This document shows positions 53,096 to 62,043 of a DNA stretch of 64,000 bases, one piece after another; within the stretch, counting starts at the first letter, position 1; every line of letters starts with the position of its first letter. The stretch is from an uncultured Eubacteriales bacterium (GTDB lineage: Bacteria; Bacillota; Clostridia; Lachnospirales; Lachnospiraceae): the NCBI GenBank assembly GCA_900314525.1, contig OMVN01000003.1, positions 1 to 64,000 of the forward strand, in the 5' to 3' direction. The translations under genes and the position numbers were made by a program. The notes beneath the pieces are model-generated. The model saw nothing but the letters and a program-made list of their open reading frames with translations. It did not search any database and was not told where the DNA came from.

Positions 53096-54292
53096 TTGAA
53101 AGATTTAAAACATCTATATTATTTTGAAAAACTTCTAGATGAAGTGAATAATGAACTAGTAAGAGAAGCATGTGATGAGGGAGATAAAGCAATAGGAGGA
53201 GTGTGTTTTCAGATACCAGAACCTCTTATTAATCTTCCAGGAACATTTTCAGTGAGACTCAGAGCTCCAAGAACAGGCTCTATATTTATGGGATCGTATT
53301 ACCTTAGCAGCATGTTATGTGAAGCATGCAGAGCGATTTTAGAGAGAGCTATTGAGGGTGGATATGAATTTCTAGACTGCATAATTGCGCCTGATGCCTG
53401 TGCTCAGATGAACAGATGTGTGGAAAATATAGAGAAACAGAACCTGTGTACAAAAGAGAATTTTTTTGTGTCTTATTCCGATGTTCCAATGAAAAATGAT
53501 GAGACTGCATTGAGACATTATGTAAAACAAATGAAGATTCATGTGTTAGAACCATTGCATGATAAATTCGGAATTGATATTTCGGATGATGCCATAAGAG
53601 AGGCAGTAAAATTACAGAATGAGGTGAGTATGCTGATTTCTGAAATCGGGGATTACAGAAAAGAGGATAATCCAAGGATTACAGGATATGAGTTTGCTGT
53701 GTTGTGCCTTGCATCATATTGCTGTCCTAAAAATAAGATTGTTGATAAATTAAGAGAAACGGCAGAAGAATTGAAATATAGAAAGCCAGATGATAAATCT
53801 TCATATAGAGCAAGAGTTGCACTTATTGGATCAGAAATAGATGATCCGGGATTTATTAAACTGGTTGAGGATGCAGGGGCACTTGTGGTTGCAGACAGAT
53901 TTTGTTTTGGCTCTCTGCCAGGAAGACAGGTTATTGAACTTAATGATGAGGAAGATGCTCTTACACAGGTATGCAGAACTTATCTTGAATGGGGAAAATG
54001 TCCAAGATATATGAATACAGAAAAAATTGTGGAGAGACAGGAATATGCAGACAAGATTGCCAAAGAATATCATGCAGACGGACTAATATACCAGCAGATT
54101 AAATTCTGTGATTACTGGGGATATGAGAGAGCATCTGCTTTCCATATAATGCGTGAAAAATATAATTATCCTGTACTTTCTGTGGACAGACCATATAATT
54201 TAGGTTCATCAGGACAGTTAAGAACAAGGGTCCAGGCTTTTGTTGAAAGTATTGAGATAAAGAAAATACAGAAGAAAGCAGAGGTTGAATAA
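53096..54292 (+). CDS. 2-hydroxyacyl-CoA dehydratase family subunit (HgdB/FldC-like)
   Basis: 398 residues with the family's helical/Cys pattern: MLCEACRAILERAIEGGYEF, CIIAPDACAQMNRCVEN and QQIKFCDYWGYE carry the Cys ligands for a [4Fe-4S] cluster. In known enzymes such a subunit pairs with a partner and is activated by an ATP-driven electron donor. The substrate is unknown. Start is TTG with GGAGAAG five bases upstream. The next gene starts directly after its stop. Confidence 0.85.
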   Translation: MKDLKHLYYFEKLLDEVNNELVREACDEGDKAIGGVCFQIPEPLINLPGTFSVRLRAPRTGSIFMGSYYLSSMLCEACRAILERAIEGGYEFLDCIIAPDACAQMNRCVENIEKQNLCTKENFFVSYSDVPMKNDETALRHYVKQMKIHVLEPLHDKFGIDISDDAIREAVKLQNEVSMLISEIGDYRKEDNPRITGYEFAVLCLASYCCPKNKIVDKLRETAEELKYRKPDDKSSYRARVALIGSEIDDPGFIKLVEDAGALVVADRFCFGSLPGRQVIELNDEEDALTQVCRTYLEWGKCPRYMNTEKIVERQEYADKIAKEYHADGLIYQQIKFCDYWGYERASAFHIMREKYNYPVLSVDRPYNLGSSGQLRTRVQAFVESIEIKKIQKKAEVE

Positions 54293-55831
54293 ATGTCTAA
54301 AAATCTTGGAAGTGAACCACTTGGACGTCTGTATACTGGCAAAAAGCCAAGGAGAAGAAGAGAGTGGAGAGGTCTTAAGGACACATGGTATGATTACAGA
54401 AGATGGCTGTTTTACTGGAAAACTCTTATTAAATTCACATTAAAACCTAATAATGTAAAAGGCTTTTTCAGATACAGGTGGATGATTAATTTTCTTGCTC
54501 TGCCAGATTTTATGGATAGGCATACAGAGGGGATGAGAGATAATCAGCTCAGAATGGCTCATAATGCCCTTGGTCTTATTGTAACTGATATTTGTGGAAT
54601 GCTAGGAACAATATTTAAAGCAGATAAGCGAGTTGGAAATAATGAGAAATTAAACAAAAAGATCGTTTTGTTTGATGAAAATATGATGAGTACACTTATG
54701 GGAGGATTCCCAAATCTTATATGGCTCTCAGCAGAGGTTCCATCAGTATATACAAGCTCAATGATGTCACAAAATGCAATGGAATACTATCTAGATATAA
54801 TACATGAATATGGTGTACCTTCAGATGTATGTCCAATGCCTGCTGCAGAACTTGGAGTTGCACTGGCAGGCGATTTGCCTCAGATTGGCTGTTGTGCAGT
54901 TCAGTGTAATACAACATGCGATGGAAGTCTTATGGGAAACGGAATAGAGGCATCCACTTTTGGAATCCCAACATTTCAGCTGGCTGTACCTATCAGACAC
55001 AGACAGGAGAGTGTACAGGAGTATGCTGCAGAAGAAATTGTTAATGCAATACATTTCATAGAGGAACATACAGGAGAAAAATTTGACTGGGATGCTTTCT
55101 TTGAAAATATGGACAGATTTAACAAAGAAACAAAAGAATTCTTGGAGTGGATGGAAATCTCTAAGACAGAATACCCACAGGTATTAGGAGTTACACTTGC
55201 ACTTTACAGATATGGTGTATACCAGGCTGCAGGTGGAAGAAATCAGGCTTTTCTTGATATGGACAAATGGCTCACTAAAATGGCCACTGACGGATACCAG
55301 AGAAAATTAATGGTAGCAAAAGAACACAGACACAGAGCTATTACCTGGGGAGTTCAGGCCGCATATTATACAGCATTTCCGATATGGCTTATGAATTGCT
55401 GGGGAATTGTACCAGTTCTTGATATGTTAAGTCTTGTATCCACAGAGATGATAGATACACAGGATAAACACCAGGCTATGTTAGATTTAGCATACTTATA
55501 TGAAAATATGATCATGAGAAACAGATCAAATGGCGGATATGAAACTGGTGTAGAGGCACTTTTCAGATACTGTGAACAGTTTAACTGCGATATGATAATA
55601 ATGTATGCTCATATGGGATGTAAATCAATGTCAGGATATCACGGACTTTTTGAGGAAGAGGCAAGAAAACGTGGAATTCATTTTGTTTGGGTAACCCATA
55701 ATCTTATGAGTCCACATGATGGCCCTAGAACTGATATGAGAACTGAAATAAACAGATATATGAGAACAGTCCTAAGAGAAGAACCATTAGATCCAACTTT
55801 AGAAGATTTTGATGATTCTGAAAACTGGTAG
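54293..55831 (+). CDS. 2-hydroxyacyl-CoA dehydratase family subunit (HgdA/FldB-like), long form
   Basis: 512 residues, about 80-100 longer than usual because of a basic N-terminal extension (GRLYTGKKPRRRREWRG). The dehydratase core has CPMPAAELGVAL, QIGCCAVQCNTTCDGSLMGNG, RGIHFVWVTHNLMSPHDGPRT and YAHMGCKSMSG with Cys ligands. Together with the previous subunit it should form the catalytic heterodimer. Its start codon abuts the stop of that gene. Substrate unknown. Confidence 0.83.
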   Translation: MSKNLGSEPLGRLYTGKKPRRRREWRGLKDTWYDYRRWLFYWKTLIKFTLKPNNVKGFFRYRWMINFLALPDFMDRHTEGMRDNQLRMAHNALGLIVTDICGMLGTIFKADKRVGNNEKLNKKIVLFDENMMSTLMGGFPNLIWLSAEVPSVYTSSMMSQNAMEYYLDIIHEYGVPSDVCPMPAAELGVALAGDLPQIGCCAVQCNTTCDGSLMGNGIEASTFGIPTFQLAVPIRHRQESVQEYAAEEIVNAIHFIEEHTGEKFDWDAFFENMDRFNKETKEFLEWMEISKTEYPQVLGVTLALYRYGVYQAAGGRNQAFLDMDKWLTKMATDGYQRKLMVAKEHRHRAITWGVQAAYYTAFPIWLMNCWGIVPVLDMLSLVSTEMIDTQDKHQAMLDLAYLYENMIMRNRSNGGYETGVEALFRYCEQFNCDMIIMYAHMGCKSMSGYHGLFEEEARKRGIHFVWVTHNLMSPHDGPRTDMRTEINRYMRTVLREEPLDPTLEDFDDSENW

Positions 55832-55848
55832 GATGAAAGGAGATTTAA

Positions 55849-56640
55849 ATGAGCAGATATTTTGGCGGATGTGATGCTGGAAGTACATATACAAAATGCG
55901 TGATAATTGATGAAAATGGAAAAATAGTATCAAGCGTAATTAATAAATCAAGAATTAACCCAGTGCTTAGTGCGAAAGAGTCTTTGGAAAACGCAGTGAA
56001 GCAGGTAGATGGATTAGATAAAATAGAGGACCTTACATATCTTGTAGGTACTGGATATGGCAGAAATAAAGTACCATTTGCTGATGAAAATATATCGGAA
56101 ATAAGCTGTCATGCCATGGGAGTGCATGTCACTGACCCTTCAATAAAAGCAATTATTGATATTGGTGGTCAGGATGTTAAAGGAATAGCAATAGACACAG
56201 ATGGCACAGTTCTTAATTTTGCAATGAATGATAAATGTGCAGCAGGAACTGGAAGATTTTTTGAATCAATGGCAAGGGCATTTGAGATGTCTCTTGATGA
56301 ATTTTCAAATCTGGCTCTTAAGGCCAAAAATGTAATTCCAATAACATCACAGTGTGCAGTATTTACTGAAAGTGAAGTGATTTCACTTGTAGGTGAGGGA
56401 AAACCAATGGATGAAATAGCAGCAGGTATTGAATTGTCAGTTGCAAAGAGATGTTTTGTAATGGCCAAAAAGGCTGGAGTGACAGACAACGTTACACTTA
56501 CAGGAGGCTGTGCTAAAAATAGTGGTCTTAAGAAGGCAATTGAAAAAGTTCTTAAAATAAAAGTGATTGATTTATCAACTGACCCTCAGCTTATGGGGGC
56601 TTTAGGAGCAGCAGAATACGCAAGACAGAAAGGAATGTAA
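55849..56640 (+). CDS. Acyl-CoA dehydratase activator ATPase (HgdC/BadF/BadG-like)
   Basis: 263 residues, actin-fold ATPase: GGCDAGSTYTKCVIIDENG, IDIGGQDVKGIAI, NDKCAAGTGRFFE and TLTGGCAKNSGL. The two Cys (KCAAGTG; GGCAKN) provide the [4Fe-4S] cluster shared by a homodimer. It pumps one electron into the dehydratase dimer at ATP cost. GAAAGGAG precedes the ATG. Completes the dehydratase trio. Confidence 0.93.
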   Translation: MSRYFGGCDAGSTYTKCVIIDENGKIVSSVINKSRINPVLSAKESLENAVKQVDGLDKIEDLTYLVGTGYGRNKVPFADENISEISCHAMGVHVTDPSIKAIIDIGGQDVKGIAIDTDGTVLNFAMNDKCAAGTGRFFESMARAFEMSLDEFSNLALKAKNVIPITSQCAVFTESEVISLVGEGKPMDEIAAGIELSVAKRCFVMAKKAGVTDNVTLTGGCAKNSGLKKAIEKVLKIKVIDLSTDPQLMGALGAAEYARQKGM

Positions 56641-56641
56641 T

Positions 56642-56824
56642 ATGCTAATTTTGAAAATAATTGGAATAATAGTTATTATATTTATTGTATTATTTATTCT
56701 GAGTTTATTTATATATTTCTTTAATCTTGATATGAAGATAGCGTCAAAGCTTATAAAACCACTTACAAAATATTACGATCATTCAAAGGCAAAAAGAGAG
56801 AAAAAGAATGAAAATATTCGATAA
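56642..56824 (+). CDS. Small single-span membrane protein
   Basis: 60 residues: one strong hydrophobic helix (about 2-29, Ile-rich) and a basic C-terminal tail (KLIKPLTKYYDHSKAKREKK). No family recognised. The ATG lies one base after the activator's stop codon; its end overlaps the next gene by 17 bases, so it is probably translated as part of the cluster. Might anchor or regulate the complex; inference only. Confidence 0.55.
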   Translation: MLILKIIGIIVIIFIVLFILSLFIYFFNLDMKIASKLIKPLTKYYDHSKAKREKKNENIR

Positions 56825-57554
56825 TGAAATAAAAAAAGTTTATGAATTATTAGAAAGTCTTCAGAGTAAAAATAGTAAATACGAAGCAAACAAAGATATT
56901 CTGACAGAGAAAGAGCAGATGATACTTAAATGGGATATGATATACGAACTAGGTGGAAGTGAGAAAAATGCCATCTGCAATGTCATTGTCACAGAAGATG
57001 AGACACTTGTGCCACAAAATGAGATTTGCCTGTATGGTCCGGATTTAAAAGAAATAGAAGAGGATACAGATTATGCAAAGATTCTGATAGTAAGATTCAG
57101 AGAAGGTTATATAAGTAAACTTGATGAGAAAAAAATCTATACTCTAATCAGAAAAATATCATACCTGAGATATAAAGTTCATATGTGTGGATTTATGCCA
57201 AGAATTTCTACCAGGAGAGACAGAGAGCCTGTGAGAGTTGATAAAAATTCTGTTAGCACAGGATTGTCTATTTTTGATGCGGGAAATTCGTACATAAAAA
57301 GATACTTGGAGCAGGATGGAGTTGTGGCTGTAAAGACAGTTTTTGTCACGGACAAAAGGGCAGATTATAAAAATTTAAAAAAAATATCAGATGAATGTGA
57401 AAACATTACGGCATCACTCGATCATATATTAAGCGGAATGGTAATGGATTGCAGCACATGTAATTTAAAAGAGGTCTGTGATGAGGTAGATGATTTAAGA
57501 AGTATTCACAGAAAAATTTCAGACAATACAGGTGATAATAATGCTGAAAGATAA
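56808..57554 (+). CDS. CdhC/acetyl-CoA synthase-like domain protein (tentative)
   Basis: 248 residues. N-terminal helix, then LKWDMIYELGGSEKNAICNV, EICLYGPDLKEIEE, ILIVRFREGY, and a C-terminal CSTCNLKEVCDEVDDL with three Cys. The order and the C-terminal CxxCxxxxxC resemble proteins I recall as related to the acetyl-CoA synthase beta subunit (CdhC family); I could not verify it. It is much shorter than true ACS. The linked CooC-like ATPase supports a nickel or Fe-S role. Overlaps its neighbours on both sides. Confidence 0.5.
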   Translation: MKIFDNEIKKVYELLESLQSKNSKYEANKDILTEKEQMILKWDMIYELGGSEKNAICNVIVTEDETLVPQNEICLYGPDLKEIEEDTDYAKILIVRFREGYISKLDEKKIYTLIRKISYLRYKVHMCGFMPRISTRRDREPVRVDKNSVSTGLSIFDAGNSYIKRYLEQDGVVAVKTVFVTDKRADYKNLKKISDECENITASLDHILSGMVMDCSTCNLKEVCDEVDDLRSIHRKISDNTGDNNAER

Positions 57555-58170
57555 AGACATAAGGGAACCACTATTTAATTTTCTTGAGGACAGATATGGG
57601 AAAATCAGAATTTTTGAGGAAAAAAATATTGGCAGATCAAGAGCAGATGTTATAATGATTACGGATGCACTGATATATGGTATTGAGATAAAAAGTGATG
57701 CAGATACATATCAGAGGCTTCAGACGCAGATACAAGATTATGATTTATTTGCAGATATAAACTTTCTTGTTGCAGGAAGTACTCATGGAGAACATATAAA
57801 AGAGCACGTTCCAGAACACTGGGGGATAATCACGGTAGAATCCACAGAGGATGGTGCGGATTTTTATATTTTAAGAGAACCACAGTTAAACCCCAATGCA
57901 CTGATAAAAAATCAGATGGCATTTCTATGGAGACCTGAACTTGCTCATATTCAGGAATTAAACGAAATGCATAAGTATGCAAATAAAAGCAAGGCGTTTG
58001 TAACTGAAAAAATCATAGAAACTGTAGATGAGACTGTCTTAAAGAAACAGATAACCGATGAACTGTTTGAGAGGGACTATACAACAGTTTTTGAAAAGAT
58101 TAATGAGTACAGAAAAGAACATAATATGAAACCTAGAAGAAAGAAGAAATATAAGAAAAGAAAGAAATAG
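57541..58170 (+). CDS. sce7726-like, PD-(D/E)xK-type protein
   Basis: About 209 residues. The N-terminal half has the pattern of a PD-(D/E)xK nuclease fold: RADVIMITDALIYGIEIKSDAD with Asp and E-x-K, then QIQDYDLFADINFLVAG. The C-terminal tail is very basic (PRRKKKYKKRKK), suggesting nucleic acid binding. The sce7726 family is the closest I can name. The ATG at 57541 has GGTGAT upstream. Overlaps the CdhC-like gene by 14 bases; functional link unknown. Confidence 0.68.
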   Translation: MLKDKDIREPLFNFLEDRYGKIRIFEEKNIGRSRADVIMITDALIYGIEIKSDADTYQRLQTQIQDYDLFADINFLVAGSTHGEHIKEHVPEHWGIITVESTEDGADFYILREPQLNPNALIKNQMAFLWRPELAHIQELNEMHKYANKSKAFVTEKIIETVDETVLKKQITDELFERDYTTVFEKINEYRKEHNMKPRRKKKYKKRKK

Positions 58171-58183
58171 GAGCGTTATGTAA

Positions 58184-59443
58184 ATGAAAACTGATTATAA
58201 TAATTATGACAATGTAAAGGATGAAAAGAGGGCAATTGAGAGACTGAAGAAATATATGAAATTTAAATATCTCCAGATTTCTCTGTATGTTATCTTTACA
58301 GTAATAGTAATATTTTTGCTTATATCTATTATGAGAAACTCTGGAAATATTTTATCCGTAGTGGGCAAAACGGTAGATTGGTTTTCGATTATAACTAAAC
58401 CTATTGCATTTGGATTCATAATAGCGTATTTGTTATATCCTCTTGTAAACTTTTTTGAGAAGAAATTGGACAAATTAAAGGATAAAATACATCATGTAAA
58501 ACCATTTAAGAACAAAAAGAAAAGAAGTTCAAGAAATCTGGCCGTTACATTAACATGGTTTATAGTAATATTGCTGATATTCATTCTCACATCCTTGATT
58601 GTTTCTACAGTAGCAAAAGAAGTAACTACAGTTAAGATAAAGGATATTGACATGGCTGCAGACAGGGCTGAAAAGACTATTAACAGTTTTGCCGATACAA
58701 TAAATAATGCCCTTGAGAAATTGAATGTGCCATCAGTAAAAGTGAATGACATAATTGATTCAGCTGGTAAAAAGGCAGTGAGTATTGTAAAGGATTTTGG
58801 AACAGGAATTGTTAAAAATTTAAAGAATGTTACAGGATTCTTTACAACACTGTTATTCTCCATTATTTTTGCAGTGTATTTTATGGCAGATGGAGAAGAA
58901 CTGAAAAAATACTGGGGAAGAGTTATAAGGGCATTCTGTACACCAAAGGGCTATGAGAGAGTAAAGGGATTTGTTCGCGATGTAGATACGGTATTTTCAG
59001 GATACATAAGGGGTCAGCTAATAGATGCGTTTATTATGATGGTTTCTGTTAGTCTTGTGTTATCTCTTCTTGATATAAAATACTCTGTATTCATAGGAGT
59101 TATGACGGGAATTGGAAATGTTATTCCATATGCTGGACCTTTTGTAGCATATGTTCTAACAACATCAATATGTCTGATTCAGGGTGATATGAATAAACTA
59201 GTGCTTTCAGTAGTTGCAATGTTTATTATCCAGACGATAGATGGAAATGTTGTTAATCCAAGACTTTTGGGAACAAAGATTCATATTCATCCGCTACTTG
59301 TTATTATTTCATTGCTGATAGGTGGAGCTATAGGAGGTATTGCTGGTATGATTCTTGCAGTTCCATGCGGTGCACTTATCAAGAGATATTTTGAGAGATT
59401 TGTTGATTTCAGAATAAAGAAATCGTACGGAGAAAAGGAATAG
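58184..59443 (+). CDS. AI-2E family transporter
   Basis: 419 residues: two N-terminal helices, an extended segment with a cluster of basic residues, and further helices with the family's GVMTGIGNVIPYAGPFVAY and QTIDGNVVNPRLLGTKIHIHPL motifs. Family members export autoinducer-like or other small molecules or sodium; substrate here unknown. Start ATG follows GGAGCG. Ends at a strong terminator. Confidence 0.9.
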   Translation: MKTDYNNYDNVKDEKRAIERLKKYMKFKYLQISLYVIFTVIVIFLLISIMRNSGNILSVVGKTVDWFSIITKPIAFGFIIAYLLYPLVNFFEKKLDKLKDKIHHVKPFKNKKKRSSRNLAVTLTWFIVILLIFILTSLIVSTVAKEVTTVKIKDIDMAADRAEKTINSFADTINNALEKLNVPSVKVNDIIDSAGKKAVSIVKDFGTGIVKNLKNVTGFFTTLLFSIIFAVYFMADGEELKKYWGRVIRAFCTPKGYERVKGFVRDVDTVFSGYIRGQLIDAFIMMVSVSLVLSLLDIKYSVFIGVMTGIGNVIPYAGPFVAYVLTTSICLIQGDMNKLVLSVVAMFIIQTIDGNVVNPRLLGTKIHIHPLLVIISLLIGGAIGGIAGMILAVPCGALIKRYFERFVDFRIKKSYGEKE

Positions 59444-59474
59444 TATAATAAACATATTATATAAAGCAGAGTAT

Positions 59475-59520
59475 AAAAAGTATAGGTCATATATTAAAAG
59501 AATTTGACCTATACTTTTTT
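59475..59520 (+). terminator. Perfect 15-bp terminator
   Basis: AAAAAGTATAGGTCA pairs with TGACCTATACTTTTT around a 15-base loop, followed by T. It terminates the AI-2E gene. Confidence 0.8.
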
Positions 59521-59531
59521 AGTGATATAAT
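59504..59531 (+). promoter_or_regulatory. Promoter of the NSS transporter, nested in the upstream terminator
   Basis: TTGACC (59504-59509), 16 bases, TATAAT (59526-59531) with an extended TG. The -35 element lies inside the right arm of the preceding terminator. Confidence 0.6.
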
Positions 59532-59609
59532 GTTAGATGTTTATGTTCAAAATTTTAAAATATATAAACAAAAAAACAGAGGAAAAATGAGAGAGGATTG
59601 AAGATTGTT

Positions 59610-61010
59610 ATGAACAATGATAACAAAAGGAACACGTTTACTGGTTCCCTGGGTTTTGTACTTGCAGCAGCAGGTAGTGCAGTAGGACTTGGAAATATCT
59701 GGAGATTTCCATTTTTAGCAGCAAAAGACGGTGGAGGATTATTTTTAGTAATTTATCTTGTACTGGCGCTTACATTTGGTTACACACTTTTAACTTCAGA
59801 AATCGCAATTGGTAGAAAGACTAAACAGAGTCCGCTTACAGCGTATGGTAAAATACATAAGGGTTGTAAACCTCTTGGAATTCTTGCATGCATGGTTCCT
59901 ATTATAATTATGCCATATTACTGTGTAATTGGTGGATGGGTTCTTAAATATTTTGTAGGATTCGCAACAGGCAATGGCAAAAAGATGGCAAAAGACGGAT
60001 ATTTCAGCTCATTCATTACCAAGCAGTATGAACCAATTATTTATATGGTAGTATTCCTTGCTATCACAGCAGTAGTAGTATTTTTAGGTGTAAATAAAGG
60101 AATTGAGTCATTCTCGAAAATCATTATGCCAGCGCTTATTATTATGATAATAGGTATAGCAATATTTTCGCTTACAATTAAAGATCCAAACAGTTCTCGT
60201 ACAGGTGTTGACGGACTTAAGAAATTAGTTATTCCTAACTTTGATGGAATGACAGCTAAGCAGTTCTTTAAAGTAACAGTAGACGCTATGGGACAGCTGT
60301 TTTTTAGTCTTAGTGTAGCTATGGGTATTATGGTAGCATATGGTTCATATATGCCTGATGATGCTAAGATGGCAAAATCAATTAATCAGATAGAAATTTT
60401 TGATACACTTGTAGCATTTCTTGCAGCTGCAATGATCATCCCTTCAGTATTCACATTTATGGGTGAAGAAGGTATGTCAGCAGGACCTGGACTTATATTT
60501 ATTACACTTCCAAAAGTTTTTGAGGCAATGGGTGGAATTGGAGCAATTGTAGGAGCATTATTCTTTGCAATGGTAATCTTTGCAGCAATTACAAGTAGTG
60601 TTTCAATCATGGAAGCTGTAGTTTCAAGTTTTATGGATCAGTTTAAGGTTAAGAGAAGAACAGCAGGAGTTATAGAAGCTATAATTGCAATTGCAGCAGC
60701 AGTTGTTGTTTGCCTTGGATACAACAAGTTATTCTTTAATATCAAACTTCCAAACGGTTCGGATGCACAGATACTCGATATTATGGATTACATAAGCAAC
60801 AATATTTTCATGCCTATCGTTGCAATTTCTGAATGTATTTTAATTGGATACATTATTAAACCAGAAACAATTATTGAAGAAGTTGAGAAGAATAATACAA
60901 AAATGGGAAGAAAAGTACTGTATAAGATTATGATTAAGTATGTGGCACCAGTGCTATTAATTATTTTATTCTTACAGTCTCTTGGACTCCTTGACTTTAT
61001 TTTAAACTAG
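59610..61010 (+). CDS. Sodium-dependent transporter, NSS/SNF family
   Basis: About 466 residues, twelve membrane helices: LGFVLAAAGSAVGLGNIWRFPF at helix 1, TSEIAIGRKT, GQLFFSLSVAMGI with sodium-site residues and SSVSIMEAVVSSFMDQ. It imports amino acids with sodium. It is intact and is the counterpart of two decayed copies (22721-23838 and 61026-61931). ATG at 59610 preferred to TTG at 59598. Confidence 0.93.
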   Translation: MNNDNKRNTFTGSLGFVLAAAGSAVGLGNIWRFPFLAAKDGGGLFLVIYLVLALTFGYTLLTSEIAIGRKTKQSPLTAYGKIHKGCKPLGILACMVPIIIMPYYCVIGGWVLKYFVGFATGNGKKMAKDGYFSSFITKQYEPIIYMVVFLAITAVVVFLGVNKGIESFSKIIMPALIIMIIGIAIFSLTIKDPNSSRTGVDGLKKLVIPNFDGMTAKQFFKVTVDAMGQLFFSLSVAMGIMVAYGSYMPDDAKMAKSINQIEIFDTLVAFLAAAMIIPSVFTFMGEEGMSAGPGLIFITLPKVFEAMGGIGAIVGALFFAMVIFAAITSSVSIMEAVVSSFMDQFKVKRRTAGVIEAIIAIAAAVVVCLGYNKLFFNIKLPNGSDAQILDIMDYISNNIFMPIVAISECILIGYIIKPETIIEEVEKNNTKMGRKVLYKIMIKYVAPVLLIILFLQSLGLLDFILN

Positions 61011-61025
61011 AATACTGGAAAATTT

Positions 61026-61931
61026 ATGAAAGAAAGAGAAAAATTTGGTTCAAGACTAGGATTTATATTAGTATCTGCAGGATGTGCAGTAGGTCTTGGA
61101 AATGTGTGGAAATTCCCATATGTGTGCGGTAAAAACGGTGGAGCAATTTTTATTCTTATTTATCTTGCGTTCCTTATCGTTATGGGCTATCCGATAATGG
61201 TATCAGAGTTTTCAGTTGGAAGAGCCAGCAGATCAAGTTGTGCAACTTCATTTAAGGTGCTTGAAAAAGAAGGCACTCACTGGCACAATTATGGTTACTT
61301 TGGAATGTTGGGCAATTACATGCTTATGATGTTCTGGGCAGTAATAGCAATTATTGCAGCGTTTGTTATCTGTTAATTTGGTGTTCAAAAAGGTGTTGAG
61401 AAGATTACAAAAATAATGATGGTGTGTCTATTGCTACTGATCGCTGTTCTTGCAATTCATTCCCTAACACTTAAAGGAGCAATGAAAGGTGTAAGATTTT
61501 ATCTTGTGCCTAATGTAGATAATATCAAAGATGCGGGTATTGTTAATGTTGTATTTGAAGCAATGAAACAGGCATTTTTCACACTAAGTATTGGTATTGG
61601 AGCAATGGCTATCTTCGGAAGCTATATTGATAAAGACAGATCTCTTTCAGGTGAGTCTGTAAGCATAATTGCAATCGACACATTTGTTGCACTTATGGCG
61701 GGACTTATTATTATACCTGCATGTTTTGCATATAATATTGAGCCTGGTCAGGGACCAAGTCTTATATTTATTAAATTACCAACTGTATTTAACCAAATGG
61801 CACTCGGAAAACTCTGGAGCATATTATTCTTCGTGTTTATGTCATTTGCAGCAATGTTGTCCTTGGAAAAGGAAAAGATAATAGGCAGTAATCAGAATAT
61901 AATTAATTTACTATACCGGTTATTCATTTAA
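61026..61931 (+). pseudogene. Decayed NSS/SNF sodium-dependent transporter
   Basis: Starts well (FGSRLGFILVSAGCAVGLGN, VWKFPYVCGKNGG) but between FGMLGNYMLMMF and WAVIAIIAAF the region of helix 4 to 5 is missing (about 40-50 residues). A TAA at 61374-61376 interrupts the frame directly before FGVQKGVEKITKI; the same frame then continues with KGVRFYLVPNVD, AFFTLSIGIGAM and GPSLIFIKLP. It stops after FVFMSFAAMLSLEKEK, so roughly the last third is lost and the tail runs into a terminator. Non-functional. Confidence 0.87.
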
Positions 61932-61964
61932 AGCGTTGATTTAAATAGAATAACCGGTATTTTT
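61913..61964 (+). terminator. Large hairpin terminator
   Basis: ATACCGGTTATTC(A)TTTAAA pairs with TTTAAA(TA)GAATAACCGGTAT, then TTTTG. Its left arm overlaps the last codons of the decayed transporter. Confidence 0.82.
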
Positions 61965-61998
61965 GTGCTAAAAAATAATGGATTAATTAATGTAACTA

Positions 61999-62007
61999 TG
62001 ATATAAT
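61999..62007 (+). promoter_or_regulatory. Extended -10 promoter
   Basis: TGATATAAT (TG plus TATAAT at 62002-62007) about 35 bases before the next gene; the -35 region is poor (TGGATT). Confidence 0.4.
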
Positions 62008-62043
62008 AACTTGATAAATTGTATAAATATGAAAGGAAAAATC

